This document shows positions 9,991 through 18,807 of a stretch of 64,000 nucleotides of DNA, one piece after another (positions within the stretch are counted from its first letter, which is position 1; every line of letters starts with the position of its first letter). Source of the DNA: Pseudomonas flexibilis (GTDB lineage Bacteria; Pseudomonadota; Gammaproteobacteria; Pseudomonadales; Pseudomonadaceae); the NCBI RefSeq assembly GCF_000802425.1, contig NZ_JRUD01000020.1:1-64000 (forward strand), given 5' to 3'. The notes under the pieces were generated by a model. The model was not told where the DNA came from. It worked only from the letters and a program-made list of their open reading frames with translations, and did no database searches. A program made the translations under genes and the position numbers.

Positions 9991-10076
9991 CAGTGTCGGT
10001 GAGCCGGATGTCCCGGATGAGGAACACCGGCCAATCCGCCGAGTCATCCGCGAACGTACCGATGAGGGCCGCTCGC

Positions 10077-11387
10077 ATGTCCCGCACCTCAGACGAAGCC
10101 CTGCTCGCCGCGCTGCTGCGCCGCCACGCCGAGCCGCTGCCGGCGCTGGACGATCCGGAGTTCGCCGCCGCCTTCGACCGCTTCGGAGACGCGCGGGTGG
10201 TGCTGATCGGCGAGGCCAGCCATGGCACCTCGGAGTTCTACCGCGCCCGTGCGGCTATCAGTCGCAGGCTGATCGAGCGGCATGGCTTCTCCATCGTCGC
10301 GGTGGAAGGCGACTGGCCGGATGCCGCCGCCGTGGATGCCTGGGCGCGCGGGCGAACGCTGCACGACTGGCGGCAGACGGCCTTTCGGCGCTTTCCGCTG
10401 TGGATGTGGCGCAACCGTGAAGTGGACGGCTTCGTGCGCTGGCTGCGTGACTTCAACCAGGGCGCCGAACGGCCTGTGGAGTTTCGCGGGCTGGATGTCT
10501 ACAGCCTCGGCGCCTCGCTGGAAGCCGTGCTGCGTTATCTGGATGGCCGCGACCCCGACGCCGCGCAGCGTGCCCGTCGGCGCTACGGCTGCCTGACGCC
10601 CTGGCAGGACGAGCCGGCCGCTTACGGCCAACAGGTGACCCTGGCGGGTGAGCCGTCCTGTGAGCAGGCGGTGGTGGAGCAGCTGCGCGAGCTGCTGGCG
10701 CTGCGCCTGCAGGACCTGCAAGCGGACGACGAGGCGTTCTTCCACGCCGAGCGCAACGCCCGGGTGGTGCTGGCCGCCGAGCAGTACTACCGGGCCATGT
10801 ACCGGGGCGCCACGGCCTCTTGGAACCTGCGCGACCGGCACATGTTCGAGACCCTACGGGCGCTGCTGGAGCATCGCGGCCCCGACGCCAAGGCGCTGGT
10901 CTGGGCGCACAACTCGCACCTGGGCAACGCCGGCGCCACCGAGATGGGCTGGAGCGGGCAGACCAACCTGGGCGAGCTGTGCCGCACCGCCTTCGGCCGC
11001 GACGCGGTGCTGATCGGCCAGTCCACCGACCGGGGCGAGGTGGCCGCCGCCGACAACTGGGACGAGCCGATGCAGGTCAGGTCAGTGCTGCCCTCCCGGG
11101 CCGACAGTTGGGAACGGCTGTTCCTGCAGGCCGGCCAGTCCACCGCGCTGTATGACTGGCGCGGCCCCGGGCGCGCCGAGCTGCGCGCGGCCTTGCTGGA
11201 GCCAAGACTGGAGCGGGCCATCGGCGTCATCTACCGGCCGCGCACCGAGCGGGTCAGCCATTACTTCCATGCCGAGCTGGGGGAACAGTTCGACGCCTGG
11301 CTGTGGTTCGAGGAGACCCGGGCGGTCAAGCCGCTGCACGGCCCGAGCGAGCCGGGCGTGCCCGACACCTGGCCGTTCGCCGAGTGA
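10077..11387 (+). CDS. Erythromycin esterase-family protein
   Basis: 436 aa from the ATG at 10077 with GAGGG upstream; in-frame ATGs at 10008, 10017 and 10062 are alternatives. The family motifs are intact: GEASHGTSEFY near the N-terminus, EGDWPDA, the FPLWMWRN region, and VWAHNSHLGNA in the second half, which together supply the His/Glu active-site residues of the EreA/EreB-type fold. Clinical EreA/B open macrolide rings, but most chromosomal members have no known substrate, so resistance should not be assumed. It is divergent from the dioxygenase and convergent with the kinase operon, with only 4 nt between stop codons. Confidence 0.82.
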   Translation: MSRTSDEALLAALLRRHAEPLPALDDPEFAAAFDRFGDARVVLIGEASHGTSEFYRARAAISRRLIERHGFSIVAVEGDWPDAAAVDAWARGRTLHDWRQTAFRRFPLWMWRNREVDGFVRWLRDFNQGAERPVEFRGLDVYSLGASLEAVLRYLDGRDPDAAQRARRRYGCLTPWQDEPAAYGQQVTLAGEPSCEQAVVEQLRELLALRLQDLQADDEAFFHAERNARVVLAAEQYYRAMYRGATASWNLRDRHMFETLRALLEHRGPDAKALVWAHNSHLGNAGATEMGWSGQTNLGELCRTAFGRDAVLIGQSTDRGEVAAADNWDEPMQVRSVLPSRADSWERLFLQAGQSTALYDWRGPGRAELRAALLEPRLERAIGVIYRPRTERVSHYFHAELGEQFDAWLWFEETRAVKPLHGPSEPGVPDTWPFAE

Positions 11388-11391
11388 GCCG

Positions 11392-12951
11392 TCAGGGCGG
11401 GTAGCCGGTGATCTCGCGGATGCTGCGGTACAGCGGCCGCAGCTGTCGGTACATGCGCAGGTAGACCTCGCGATACAGCCGTTCGTAGGTCGCCGCCGCC
11501 TGCGGGTTCGGCGTGAACAGCCGGCCGGGGCGGGTCATGGCGGCGATGGCCGTGGGAAAGTCCGGGTGCAGGCCCAGGCCCACCGCGCAATCGATGGCCG
11601 CGCCCAGCCCGGAGGTCTCGTACAGGTGCGGGCGCTCGGCCGGCAGGTTGAAGATGTCGGCGGTCAGCTGCATGGCGGCGTCGCTCTGCGAACCGCCGCC
11701 GGACACGCGCAGGCGCTCGATGCGCGTGCCGGAGCGCCGTTCGATGCGCTCCTTGCCCTGGCGCAGCCCGTAGGCCAGGCCTTCGAGAATGGCGCGGTAC
11801 AGGTGCGCGCGGGTGTGCACGTCGCCGAAGCCGATGATCGCGCCCTTGGCCTCCAGGCCCGGTTCGCGGATGCCCGGCGACCAGAACGGCTGCAGGGTCA
11901 GACCCATGGCGCCGGGCGGCACGCGCTCGACCAGTTCGTCGAACAGCGTCTCGGCCTCCACGCCCAGTTCCAGGCCGCGCTGGCGCTCCAGGTGGCCGAA
12001 CTGCTCCTTGAACCAGCTGACCATCCAGAAGCCGCGAAACAGCATCACCTCGGTGTTGAAGTGGTCGGGCAGCGCGGCCGGATACGGCGGGAGCGGCGGG
12101 TTGATCTCCAGGTAGCGGGCGCGGGTGGTGTTGATGGTCGCCGTGGTGCCGTAGGACAGGCAGGCGATGCGCGGGTCCACGCCGCCGGCGCCGAGCACTT
12201 CGCAGGCCTTGTCGGCGGCCGCGGCGATCAGCGGCAGGCCCTCGGGAATGCCGGTGTGGGCGCTGGCGGCGGCGGTGATGCGGCCCAGCGCTTCGCCCGG
12301 CTTGACCAGCTCCGGCAGCATCGCCGGGGTGACCGGCAGCGCCTGCCACTTCCAGTCGCCAGGGCGCGCCCAGCACAGGCGGCGGTAGTCGAACGGCAGG
12401 TAGGCCACGCAGCTGCCCACCGAATCGACGAAGCGCCCGCACAGCCGGTGGGTGAGGAACCCGGAGAGCAGCAGGAACTTGTCGGTGCGCGCCCAGATCT
12501 CCGGCTGCTGGGCGGCGATCCAGTTGGCCTCGGCCTGGCTGCGGAAGTGGTCGACGGTGTCCTCGACGCGCAGCGCCCGGAACAGCCAGCCCCACGGGCC
12601 GCGGATGCGCCCCTGCGGCGGGCTGCGGCGCTGGTCGAGCCAGAGGATCGCCGGACGCAGCGGTCGGCCGTCGGCGTCGACGTTGATCAGCGTGCCGCGC
12701 TGGGTGGTCAGCGCCACCCCGGCGATCAGGCCGCGGTCGACGCCGGTCGCCTGCCACAGCCGCCGGCAGGCCTCGCCCAGGCTCTGCCAGTAGTACTCCG
12801 GGTCCTGCTCGGCCCAGCCGGGCTGCGCGGCGTAGTAGGGCTCGAGTTCCACCTTGCCCTTGCCGAGCAGGTTGCCGGCCAGGTCGAAGAGCAGCGCGCG
12901 CACGCTCTGGGTGCCGTTGTCGATGGCCAGCAGGTAGCGCGGCGCGCTCAT
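11392..12951 (-). CDS. FGGY-family carbohydrate (polyol) kinase
   Basis: 519 aa from the ATG at 12951. N-terminal FGGY domain with [15 protein letters not shown]; the catalytic Asp region is [14 protein letters not shown]; the C-terminal domain has [11 protein letters not shown] and [20 protein letters not shown]. These are kinases for glycerol, pentuloses, hexuloses and related polyols; the specificity residues do not let me name the substrate, and it is not an obvious GlpK. The start overlaps the GlpD-like stop by 4 nt (ATGA). In the operon AGPS-like - GlpD-like - kinase it probably makes the phosphorylated substrate for the dehydrogenase. Confidence 0.83.
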   Translation of the reverse strand: MSAPRYLLAIDNGTQSVRALLFDLAGNLLGKGKVELEPYYAAQPGWAEQDPEYYWQSLGEACRRLWQATGVDRGLIAGVALTTQRGTLINVDADGRPLRPAILWLDQRRSPPQGRIRGPWGWLFRALRVEDTVDHFRSQAEANWIAAQQPEIWARTDKFLLLSGFLTHRLCGRFVDSVGSCVAYLPFDYRRLCWARPGDWKWQALPVTPAMLPELVKPGEALGRITAAASAHTGIPEGLPLIAAAADKACEVLGAGGVDPRIACLSYGTTATINTTRARYLEINPPLPPYPAALPDHFNTEVMLFRGFWMVSWFKEQFGHLERQRGLELGVEAETLFDELVERVPPGAMGLTLQPFWSPGIREPGLEAKGAIIGFGDVHTRAHLYRAILEGLAYGLRQGKERIERRSGTRIERLRVSGGGSQSDAAMQLTADIFNLPAERPHLYETSGLGAAIDCAVGLGLHPDFPTAIAAMTRPGRLFTPNPQAAATYERLYREVYLRMYRQLRPLYRSIREITGYPP

Positions 12952-14522
12952 GCTCGCTCTCCCGGCCCGTAACAGGTCTGCCACAGCTGCTGGTAGTCGC
13001 GCAGCTCGCGCAGCCAGCGCGCGTCGCTCCAGCCCAGGCGCGGCTGGCACAGCGCGCGGATGTCCGCCAGCAGCTCGGCGCCGCCGCGTGGCAGCAGCAG
13101 GCCCAGGCGGGTGCGGCGCAGCAGCAGGTCATCCAGGTGCAGCACCAGTTCGTCCTCGCAGGCCAGCGCCAGCTCCGCCCACAGCGTGGGCGTGGCGCCG
13201 ACCCGTTCGCTTCCGAGCTCAGCCAGCAACTCGGCCAGGCGTGGCAGCCGATGACCGTGGCGTCCTGCCAGGCGACGGTGCTGGCTCCGGCACAGGCCGG
13301 GCAGGGTGACGGGGGGCGGGGCGCGAAACAGCGGCGCTTCGCTGACATTGAGGGTTTCCCCGCGCTGCGCCGCGCAGGCGCGCAGCACCTCCAGGGCGAG
13401 CAGGCGGAAGGTGGTGAGCTTGCCGCCGGCCAGGGTCACGCAGCCCGGCTCGCTCCACAGCGTGTGTTCACGCTTTTCGTCGGAAGGCCGCCGGCGCGAA
13501 GGCGCGGCGGCGCCGACCACCGGACGCACGCCGGCCCAGGTGGAGAGGATGTCCGCGTGGCGGATGGCGGCGCCCGGCAGCACCTGGTGGCAGGCGGCGA
13601 GCAGGTAATCGATTTCCGCGGGGCTGATGCGTGCCTCCTGTTCCAGCGTGTCGTCGTGATCCAGGTCGGTGGTGCCGATCACCGTGGCGCCTTCCCAGGG
13701 GAAGACGAACACCGGGCGGCCGTCCCGGGCGTGGCGGAAACTCAGCGCCTGGGCCGCCGGCAGGCGCCAGGCCGGCAGCAGCAGGTGGCTGCCGCGCAGC
13801 GGACGGATGTCGCGGCTGCCGCGCAACTGGTCGCTCCAGGCGCCGGTGGCCAGGGCCAGCATGCGGCTGCGCAGGGTCAGGCGCTGGCCGCGCTCGCGGT
13901 CCTCGGCGAGCAGCCCGACCACCCGCCCGCCGTCGCGCAGCAACTCGACCACGCGCACGCCGTTGAGCGCCTGGCCACCGGCGGCGCGCGCCTCCTGCAG
14001 CACGCGCAGCACCAGTCGCGCGTCGTCGGTGACGGCGTCGCCGAAGCGGCTGGCGCCGAGCAGGACGGGGTCGTCCAGGCCGGGCGCCAGGCAGGCCAGT
14101 TCGCCGGCCGGGTGATAGCGGCGCTGGCGCTGGCCGGCCAGGGCGTCGTAGACGCCGAGCAGGCCGCCGAACAGGCGCGGCCCGGGAAAGCGGCCCCGGT
14201 AATGGGGGAACAGGAAGGGCAGCGGCTCGACCAGCCCGGGCAGTTCGTCGAGCAACCGCTGGCGTTCGCGCACCGCGTCGCGGGTCAGCCCCAGCCGACC
14301 CTTGGCCAGGTAGCGCAGGCCGCCGTGCACCATCTTCGACGAGCGGCTGGAGGTGCCCCAGGCGAAGTCGCGCTGCTCGAGCAGCAGGCAGCGCCAGCCG
14401 CGCCGGGCGGCCTCGCGGAGGATGCCGGCGCCGGTGATGCCGCCGCCGACCACGATCAGGTCCCATTCGCTGGCGGCCAGCTCGGGCAGCAGCGCGTCGC
14501 GCCAGGCGGCGTTCCAGGCCAT
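12948..14522 (-). CDS. GlpD-like glycerol-3-phosphate dehydrogenase/oxidase
   Basis: 524 aa. FAD-binding motif [19 protein letters not shown] (about 24-42), then [17 protein letters not shown], the typical GlpD substrate-side region [21 protein letters not shown] and GVRPVVG, and GGKLTTFR near residue 350. It is intact and of normal GlpD length. GlpD oxidises sn-glycerol-3-phosphate to DHAP at the membrane and passes electrons to quinone. Here it sits between a kinase and an AGPS-like flavoprotein, with no glpF, glpK or glpR nearby, so this is probably a specialised paralogue and not the catabolic glpD. Confidence 0.82.
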   Translation of the reverse strand: MAWNAAWRDALLPELAASEWDLIVVGGGITGAGILREAARRGWRCLLLEQRDFAWGTSSRSSKMVHGGLRYLAKGRLGLTRDAVRERQRLLDELPGLVEPLPFLFPHYRGRFPGPRLFGGLLGVYDALAGQRQRRYHPAGELACLAPGLDDPVLLGASRFGDAVTDDARLVLRVLQEARAAGGQALNGVRVVELLRDGGRVVGLLAEDRERGQRLTLRSRMLALATGAWSDQLRGSRDIRPLRGSHLLLPAWRLPAAQALSFRHARDGRPVFVFPWEGATVIGTTDLDHDDTLEQEARISPAEIDYLLAACHQVLPGAAIRHADILSTWAGVRPVVGAAAPSRRRPSDEKREHTLWSEPGCVTLAGGKLTTFRLLALEVLRACAAQRGETLNVSEAPLFRAPPPVTLPGLCRSQHRRLAGRHGHRLPRLAELLAELGSERVGATPTLWAELALACEDELVLHLDDLLLRRTRLGLLLPRGGAELLADIRALCQPRLGWSDARWLRELRDYQQLWQTCYGPGERA

Positions 14523-14525
14523 GGT

Positions 14526-16019
14526 TCAGTCCTCCAGCAGCACGCCGGGGGCCAGGCGCTGGTCGGGATCGAAGTGCCGCGCCAGACTGCGCAGCGCCGC
14601 CAGGCCCAGCGGACCCTTTTCGTGTTCCAGATAGGGGGCGTGGTCGCGGCCGACGCCATGCTGGTGGCTGATGGTGCCGCCGTGGCGGGCGATGGCCTGG
14701 CTGGCCGCGTGCTTGAGCACCCGCCAGCGCGCCAGCGCGGTGGCGTAGTCCGGCCCCGGGCGGAACAGGTAGGTGGTGTACAGGCTCGAGCCCTGGCCGT
14801 AGACGTGCGACAGGTGGGTGAACACGTGCACGCGCTCGCCCTGGTCGGCCAGGCCGTGGCGCAGGTAGGGGAAGCGGAAGCGTCCCTCGGCCCACTTGCG
14901 GCCGAGCAGGGTGCCGGTGAACACCGCGCCGAAGCGCTTGAGCAGGCGCCGGGTCTGGCGCAGCGACAGGGCGTTCTGGCGGCGCTCGCCGGTCACCCCG
15001 AAGGTCAGCAGGCACTTGCCGGCGCCGGCGCCGCGCAGCGCCAGGTAGCGCTCCAGCAGGGCGATCTGCCGCGGGTGGCCGGCCAGCGCCAGCTGGGTTT
15101 CGGTCTCGATCGGGTTGGACAGGCGCAGCATCGACAGCGGAATGCGCGCCTGGGCCAGGGCGCGCACGCCGGCCAGGGCGCGCGGCCAGTCGGGCAGGAA
15201 CACCGCGTAGAAACGCTCCTGCTCGGCCAGCGGGTTGACCCGCACCCTGACTTCGGAAATCACCCCGAAGCGGCCCTCGCTGCCCAGCACCAGCTCGCGC
15301 AGGTCGGGACCGGCGGCCGAGGCCGGGAAGGTCGGCAGCTGCAGGCTGCCGGCGAAGGTTTCCAGGGTGCCGCCGGCGAACAGCTGCTCGATGCGCCCGT
15401 AGCGCAGCGACTGCTGGCCGCTGGAGCGGCTGGCCACCCAGCCGCCGAGGGTGGACAGTTCCCAGGACTGCGGGAAGTGGCCGAGGGTGTAGTCCCGCGC
15501 GCGCAGCTGGGCTTCCACCTGCGGACCGTTGGCGCCGGGGCCGAAGGTGGCGATGCGGCTCTCCTCGTCCAGGTCGAGCAGCTGGGTCATGCGCGCCAGC
15601 GACAGGGTCAGCACCGGTCGCGGCGAGGCGGCCGGGTTGATGTGTCCGGCCACCGAGGTGCCGCCGCCGTAGGGAATCACCACGGCGTCCTGCTGCCGCG
15701 CCCAGTCCAGCAGTGCGCGGATCTGCGCCGGGGTTTCCGGCAGGCCCACCGCGTCGGGGAACACGCCAAACGCGCCGGAGCGCATCGCCAGCCAGTCCGG
15801 CAGGCTCTGGCCACGGGCGTGGCGCATGCGCGCCTCGGCGTCGCGGGTGATCAGCGGGTGCTCGGGCAGGCGCGACGGCGGCACCTGGGCGAGCACCTCG
15901 GCGAGGCTGGCGTCGGCCAGCGGCTGGCCCGGCCCGAGTCGGGCGGCGAGGAACGCCGCGCCGGCGTCCGGCAGATGCACCTCGGTGCGTTCGTCTCCCC
16001 ATCCGTTCCAGCGGCGCAT
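14526..16019 (-). CDS. Alkylglycerone-phosphate synthase-like FAD-binding oxidoreductase
   Basis: 497 aa from the ATG at 16019. VAO/PCMH-fold flavoprotein. The opening MRRWNGWGDE, the FAD loop PYGGGTSVAGHI, the segment HFPQSWELSTLGGWVASRSS, GSEGRFGVIS and the terminal SHQHGVGRDHAPYLEHEKG are the landmarks of the AGPS (alkyl-DHAP synthase) group. The eukaryotic enzyme has HHH where this protein has H452-Q453-H454. The gene is 3 nt upstream of the GlpD-like gene. A GlpD/AGPS-like neighbourhood is also found, from memory, in mycobacteria. Whether it makes an ether bond or simply oxidises a hydroxy acid cannot be told. Confidence 0.78.
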   Translation of the reverse strand: MRRWNGWGDERTEVHLPDAGAAFLAARLGPGQPLADASLAEVLAQVPPSRLPEHPLITRDAEARMRHARGQSLPDWLAMRSGAFGVFPDAVGLPETPAQIRALLDWARQQDAVVIPYGGGTSVAGHINPAASPRPVLTLSLARMTQLLDLDEESRIATFGPGANGPQVEAQLRARDYTLGHFPQSWELSTLGGWVASRSSGQQSLRYGRIEQLFAGGTLETFAGSLQLPTFPASAAGPDLRELVLGSEGRFGVISEVRVRVNPLAEQERFYAVFLPDWPRALAGVRALAQARIPLSMLRLSNPIETETQLALAGHPRQIALLERYLALRGAGAGKCLLTFGVTGERRQNALSLRQTRRLLKRFGAVFTGTLLGRKWAEGRFRFPYLRHGLADQGERVHVFTHLSHVYGQGSSLYTTYLFRPGPDYATALARWRVLKHAASQAIARHGGTISHQHGVGRDHAPYLEHEKGPLGLAALRSLARHFDPDQRLAPGVLLED

Positions 16020-16136
16020 GCCCGGTTCCCCTCTTGTCGGCCTCGCGTGTCGGCTGCCTATACTAGCCAGCCGCCCGCGCCGGTCACTGTCCGATCCGGC
16101 CAGGCCCATTCGCCAATCGAGCCAAACCACGACCGC
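16020..16136. promoter_or_regulatory. Divergent promoter region between AGPS-like operon and araC-type gene
   Basis: 117 bp between two divergent start codons. On the plus strand TATACT (16058-16063) is a plausible -10, inside the near-palindrome CTATACTAG. No -35 is clear. The AraC protein probably acts here on the operon, as divergent AraC regulators usually do. No binding-site repeat could be identified with confidence. Confidence 0.4.
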
Positions 16137-17159
16137 ATGCACACTCTCGGCTACACGGCGGTGCCCGTCCTGCTCAAGTACCTCAGTCACGCCCAGGCGC
16201 TGGGCCTGGATTGCGCGGCGGCGCGGGAGGCCGCCGGGCTGAGCGCCGAGTGCCTGGCCGACAACGGCCAGCGGGTGCCCAGCGAACAGCACGAGCGCCT
16301 GCTCGAACACCTGCTGCGGCAGTCCGCCGATCCGCTGTTCGGCCTGCACGCCGCGCGCCATGTGCAGCCCGGCTCCTGGAGCGTTCTGGGCTACATCACC
16401 ATGAACTGCGCCACCCTCGGCGAGGCGATGGCGCGCATCCTGCCCTACGAGCGGCTGGTCGGCGACATGGGCACCAGCCGCATCGACAACCGGGGTGACC
16501 AGGTGTGCCTGAGCTGGCACTGCCGCCACCCGCACCAGCCGGTGCGCCGGCACCTGATCGAGAACGTGCTGGCCTCCTGGCTGCATTACGCGCGCTGGAT
16601 CGCCGGGGTTGAGCATTCGCCCGCCGAGGTGCACCTGGAGCATGCGCTGCCGGCCGGCTGCCGGGTCGAGGACTACCAGCGGGTGTTCGGCTGTCGGGTG
16701 CTGTTCGAGCAGCCGCACAGCGCGCTGCTGGTGCCGGGCGACTACCTGCGCCTGCCGCTGCGCCAGGCCGACGCCGGCCTGCTGCGGGCCCTGGAGGCGC
16801 ACGCCATGGGCCTGCTCGATAGCCTGGAGGACGATCAGCCGTTGCCGCTGCGGGTCCGCGCGGTGCTGCGCGAGATGCTCCGGGACGGGCTGCCGGGCAA
16901 GGAACGGGTGGCCGCGCGGTTCCACATGACCCCGCGCACCCTGCAACGCCACCTGCAGGCGGCTGACACCAGCTACCAGGCGATCCTCGATCAATTGCGC
17001 CGCGAGCTGGCCGAGCATTACCTGCGCCATGACGACCTGCCGATCCAGGACATCGCCTGCTACCTGGGCTTCGGCGAGCCGCGCTCGTTCCATCGCAGCT
17101 TCAAGCAGTGGACCGGGCAGACGCCGGGGGAGTATCGCCAGCGGCTCCTCAAGCGCTGA
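16137..17159 (+). CDS. AraC-family transcriptional regulator
   Basis: 340 aa. The long N-terminal part (about residues 20-200, with GSWSVLGYITMNCATLGEAM) matches the arabinose-binding-like domain of the OruR/ArgR-type Pseudomonas regulators. The C-terminal third has the two HTH units of AraC/XylS: VAARFHMTPRTLQRHLQ and IQDIACYLGFGEPRSFHRSF, ending in KQWTGQTPGEYRQR. It is divergent from the AGPS-like/GlpD-like/kinase operon and is most likely its activator, responding to an unknown metabolite. Its stop is 7 bp from the convergent mtaD stop, which makes this the right edge of the extra DNA between ubiG and mtaD. Confidence 0.88.
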   Translation: MHTLGYTAVPVLLKYLSHAQALGLDCAAAREAAGLSAECLADNGQRVPSEQHERLLEHLLRQSADPLFGLHAARHVQPGSWSVLGYITMNCATLGEAMARILPYERLVGDMGTSRIDNRGDQVCLSWHCRHPHQPVRRHLIENVLASWLHYARWIAGVEHSPAEVHLEHALPAGCRVEDYQRVFGCRVLFEQPHSALLVPGDYLRLPLRQADAGLLRALEAHAMGLLDSLEDDQPLPLRVRAVLREMLRDGLPGKERVAARFHMTPRTLQRHLQAADTSYQAILDQLRRELAEHYLRHDDLPIQDIACYLGFGEPRSFHRSFKQWTGQTPGEYRQRLLKR

Positions 17160-17166
17160 GTCGCGT

Positions 17167-18507
17167 TCAGCGACGCGGCGTGGCGCGTCCGGCAGCGATC
17201 TTCGCGCCCCAGGCGCGGGCGGTGACCGCCAGGCGTTCCTCGTCGAGGCGTGTCAGCCGGCCGTCGTCGAGCAGCTGCTTGCCGCCCACCCACACATGCC
17301 GCACGCAATGCCGGCTGCCGGTATAGATCAGCTGCGACACCGGGTCGTAGACCGGCTGCTGGTACAGGCCGGACAGGTCGAAGGCCGCCAGGTCGGCCCA
17401 CTTGCCGACCTCCAGCGAGCCACAGTCGTGCTCCAGGCCCAGCGCCCGGGCGCCGTTCAGGGTGGCCATGCGCAGCGCGCGGTGCGCGTCCAGGGCGCTG
17501 GCATCCTGGTGCACCGCCTTGGCCAGCAGGGCGGCGGTGCGGATTTCGCCGAGCAGGTCCAGGTCGTTGTTGCTGGCCGCGCCGTCGGTGCCGATGGCCA
17601 CGTTGACGCCGGCCTGCCACAGGCGTTCCGCCGGGCAGAAGCCGCTGGCCAGCTTGAGGTTGGACTCCGGGCAGTGGATGACGCTGCTGTTGCTTTCCAC
17701 CAGGCGCTGCAGGTCCTCGTCGTTCACCTGGGTCATGTGCACCGCCTGGAAGCGCGGGCCGAGCAGGCCCAGGCGCTGCAGGCGCGCCAGCGGCCGCTCG
17801 CCGTGGGTGTTCAGGCTCTGCTGCACTTCCAGCGCGGTCTCGTGCACGTGCATCTGGATGCTGGCGTCCAGCTGTTCCGCCAGCATCATCACCTGGCCCA
17901 GCTGTTCGTCGGTGACCGTGTAGGGCGAGTGCGGGCCGAATGCCGCCGACAGGCGCGGATGATGGCGCAGTTCGTCGAACAACTGCAGGGTCTGGCGCAC
18001 CGCGTCGCCGGCATCCAGCGTTCCCGGCACGGCGAAATTCATCAGCGGCACGCAGAGCTGCGCGCGCACGCCGGCGCGGTGCGCCACCTCGCTGGTCACT
18101 CGCGGGTAGAAGTACATGTCGGAAAAGCAGGTCACGCCGCCCTTGAGCTGTTCGGCGATGGCCAGCTCGCTGCCGTCACGGATGAAATCCTCGTCCACCC
18201 ACACCGATTCGGCCGGCCAGATATGGTCCTGCAGCCAGGGCAGCAGCGGCAGGTCGTCGGCCAGGCCGCGAAACAGGCTCATGGCGGCGTGGCCGTGGGC
18301 ATTCACCAGCCCGGGGGCGAGCAGCATGCCGGGCAGCTCGCGCACCTCGCGGGCCTCCAGGCGCAGGGCCTGTTCGCGCGGGGCGAGCAGGGCGATGCGC
18401 CCGTCGCGGATGCCCAGCGCGTGATTCTTCAGCACCACGCCGGCCGGCTCCACCGGAACCACCCATTCGGGTAACAGAAGGAGGTCGAGCGGGGCGGCGG
18501 CGGGCAT
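17167..18507 (-). CDS. mtaD: 5'-methylthioadenosine/S-adenosylhomocysteine deaminase family (MtaD)
   Basis: 446 aa from the ATG at 18507; a GTG at 18519 would add four residues and neither start has a strong ribosome site. Amidohydrolase fold: [13 protein letters not shown] supplies the metal-binding HxH (71/73), HVHET the third His, [12 protein letters not shown] the fourth, and [14 protein letters not shown] the catalytic Asp. In P. aeruginosa the corresponding enzyme deaminates methylthioadenosine to methylthioinosine, which MtnP then splits. All catalytic residues are intact here. It is divergent from the mtnA homologue, with REP repeats between them. Confidence 0.88.
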   Translation of the reverse strand: MPAAAPLDLLLLPEWVVPVEPAGVVLKNHALGIRDGRIALLAPREQALRLEAREVRELPGMLLAPGLVNAHGHAAMSLFRGLADDLPLLPWLQDHIWPAESVWVDEDFIRDGSELAIAEQLKGGVTCFSDMYFYPRVTSEVAHRAGVRAQLCVPLMNFAVPGTLDAGDAVRQTLQLFDELRHHPRLSAAFGPHSPYTVTDEQLGQVMMLAEQLDASIQMHVHETALEVQQSLNTHGERPLARLQRLGLLGPRFQAVHMTQVNDEDLQRLVESNSSVIHCPESNLKLASGFCPAERLWQAGVNVAIGTDGAASNNDLDLLGEIRTAALLAKAVHQDASALDAHRALRMATLNGARALGLEHDCGSLEVGKWADLAAFDLSGLYQQPVYDPVSQLIYTGSRHCVRHVWVGGKQLLDDGRLTRLDEERLAVTARAWGAKIAAGRATPRR

Positions 18508-18807
18508 GGTGGCGTTCACAAAACCGATGGCAGGCCGGGCAGTGTACGGCTGCGCCGGGTGGGTTTGAAGGGGGGCGGCAATACGGCGCGGGCCCCGTGC
18601 GAGCGAACTTATTCGCGAGCTTCCGGGGGCTGCGCGAAAAGCTCGCGGACAAGTCCGCTCCGACAGAAGAAGCAGTGCCCTGCACGGGACGCTGTGGGAG
18701 CGAATTCATTCGCGAGCTTTTGTGCGACCAAAGCAGCGGCCTGCGTAGGTGGCTGGGGCGTCGATGTGCGTATAATCCGCGCCCTTTGTGTCGGGTGGGC
18801 GGTGGAC
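18508..18807. repeat. Gene-free 300 bp with three REP units and the mtnA-like promoter
   Basis: Three REP-like units: GCGAGC...TTATTCGCGAGCTT (18597-18622), an inverted AAAAGCTCGCGGACAAGTCC (starting 18637), and GGGAGCGAATTCATTCGCGA (within 18693-18722). The first two form a facing pair and the third is a single unit. The rest up to 18770 has no recognisable gene. The last 40 nt hold the promoter of the downstream gene. Confidence 0.82.
18771..18776 (+). promoter_or_regulatory. Consensus -10 box (TATAAT) of the mtnA-like gene
   Basis: TATAAT at 18771-18776, 32 nt before the ATG at 18808, followed by a CCGCGCCC discriminator. No good -35 is present 16-18 nt upstream. A weak GGTGG precedes the ATG. 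The position shows that the gene has kept its own promoter. Confidence 0.5.

Noticed and set aside
10077-11387. Macrolide resistance gene
   Set aside because: The protein has the family motifs of erythromycin esterases, but chromosomal members are widespread and mostly without macrolide activity. No mobile element or other resistance gene is near.
13137-17159. Open frame of 1340 codons on the plus strand
   Set aside because: Its first 1000 codons are antisense to the GlpD-like and AGPS-like genes, which have clear family motifs. Only the last 340 codons, the AraC regulator, are real. Long shadow frames are common in DNA of this GC content.
18597-18722. Short CRISPR array
   Set aside because: The repeated units alternate in orientation, spacing is irregular and the same words recur singly throughout the window; they are REP elements.
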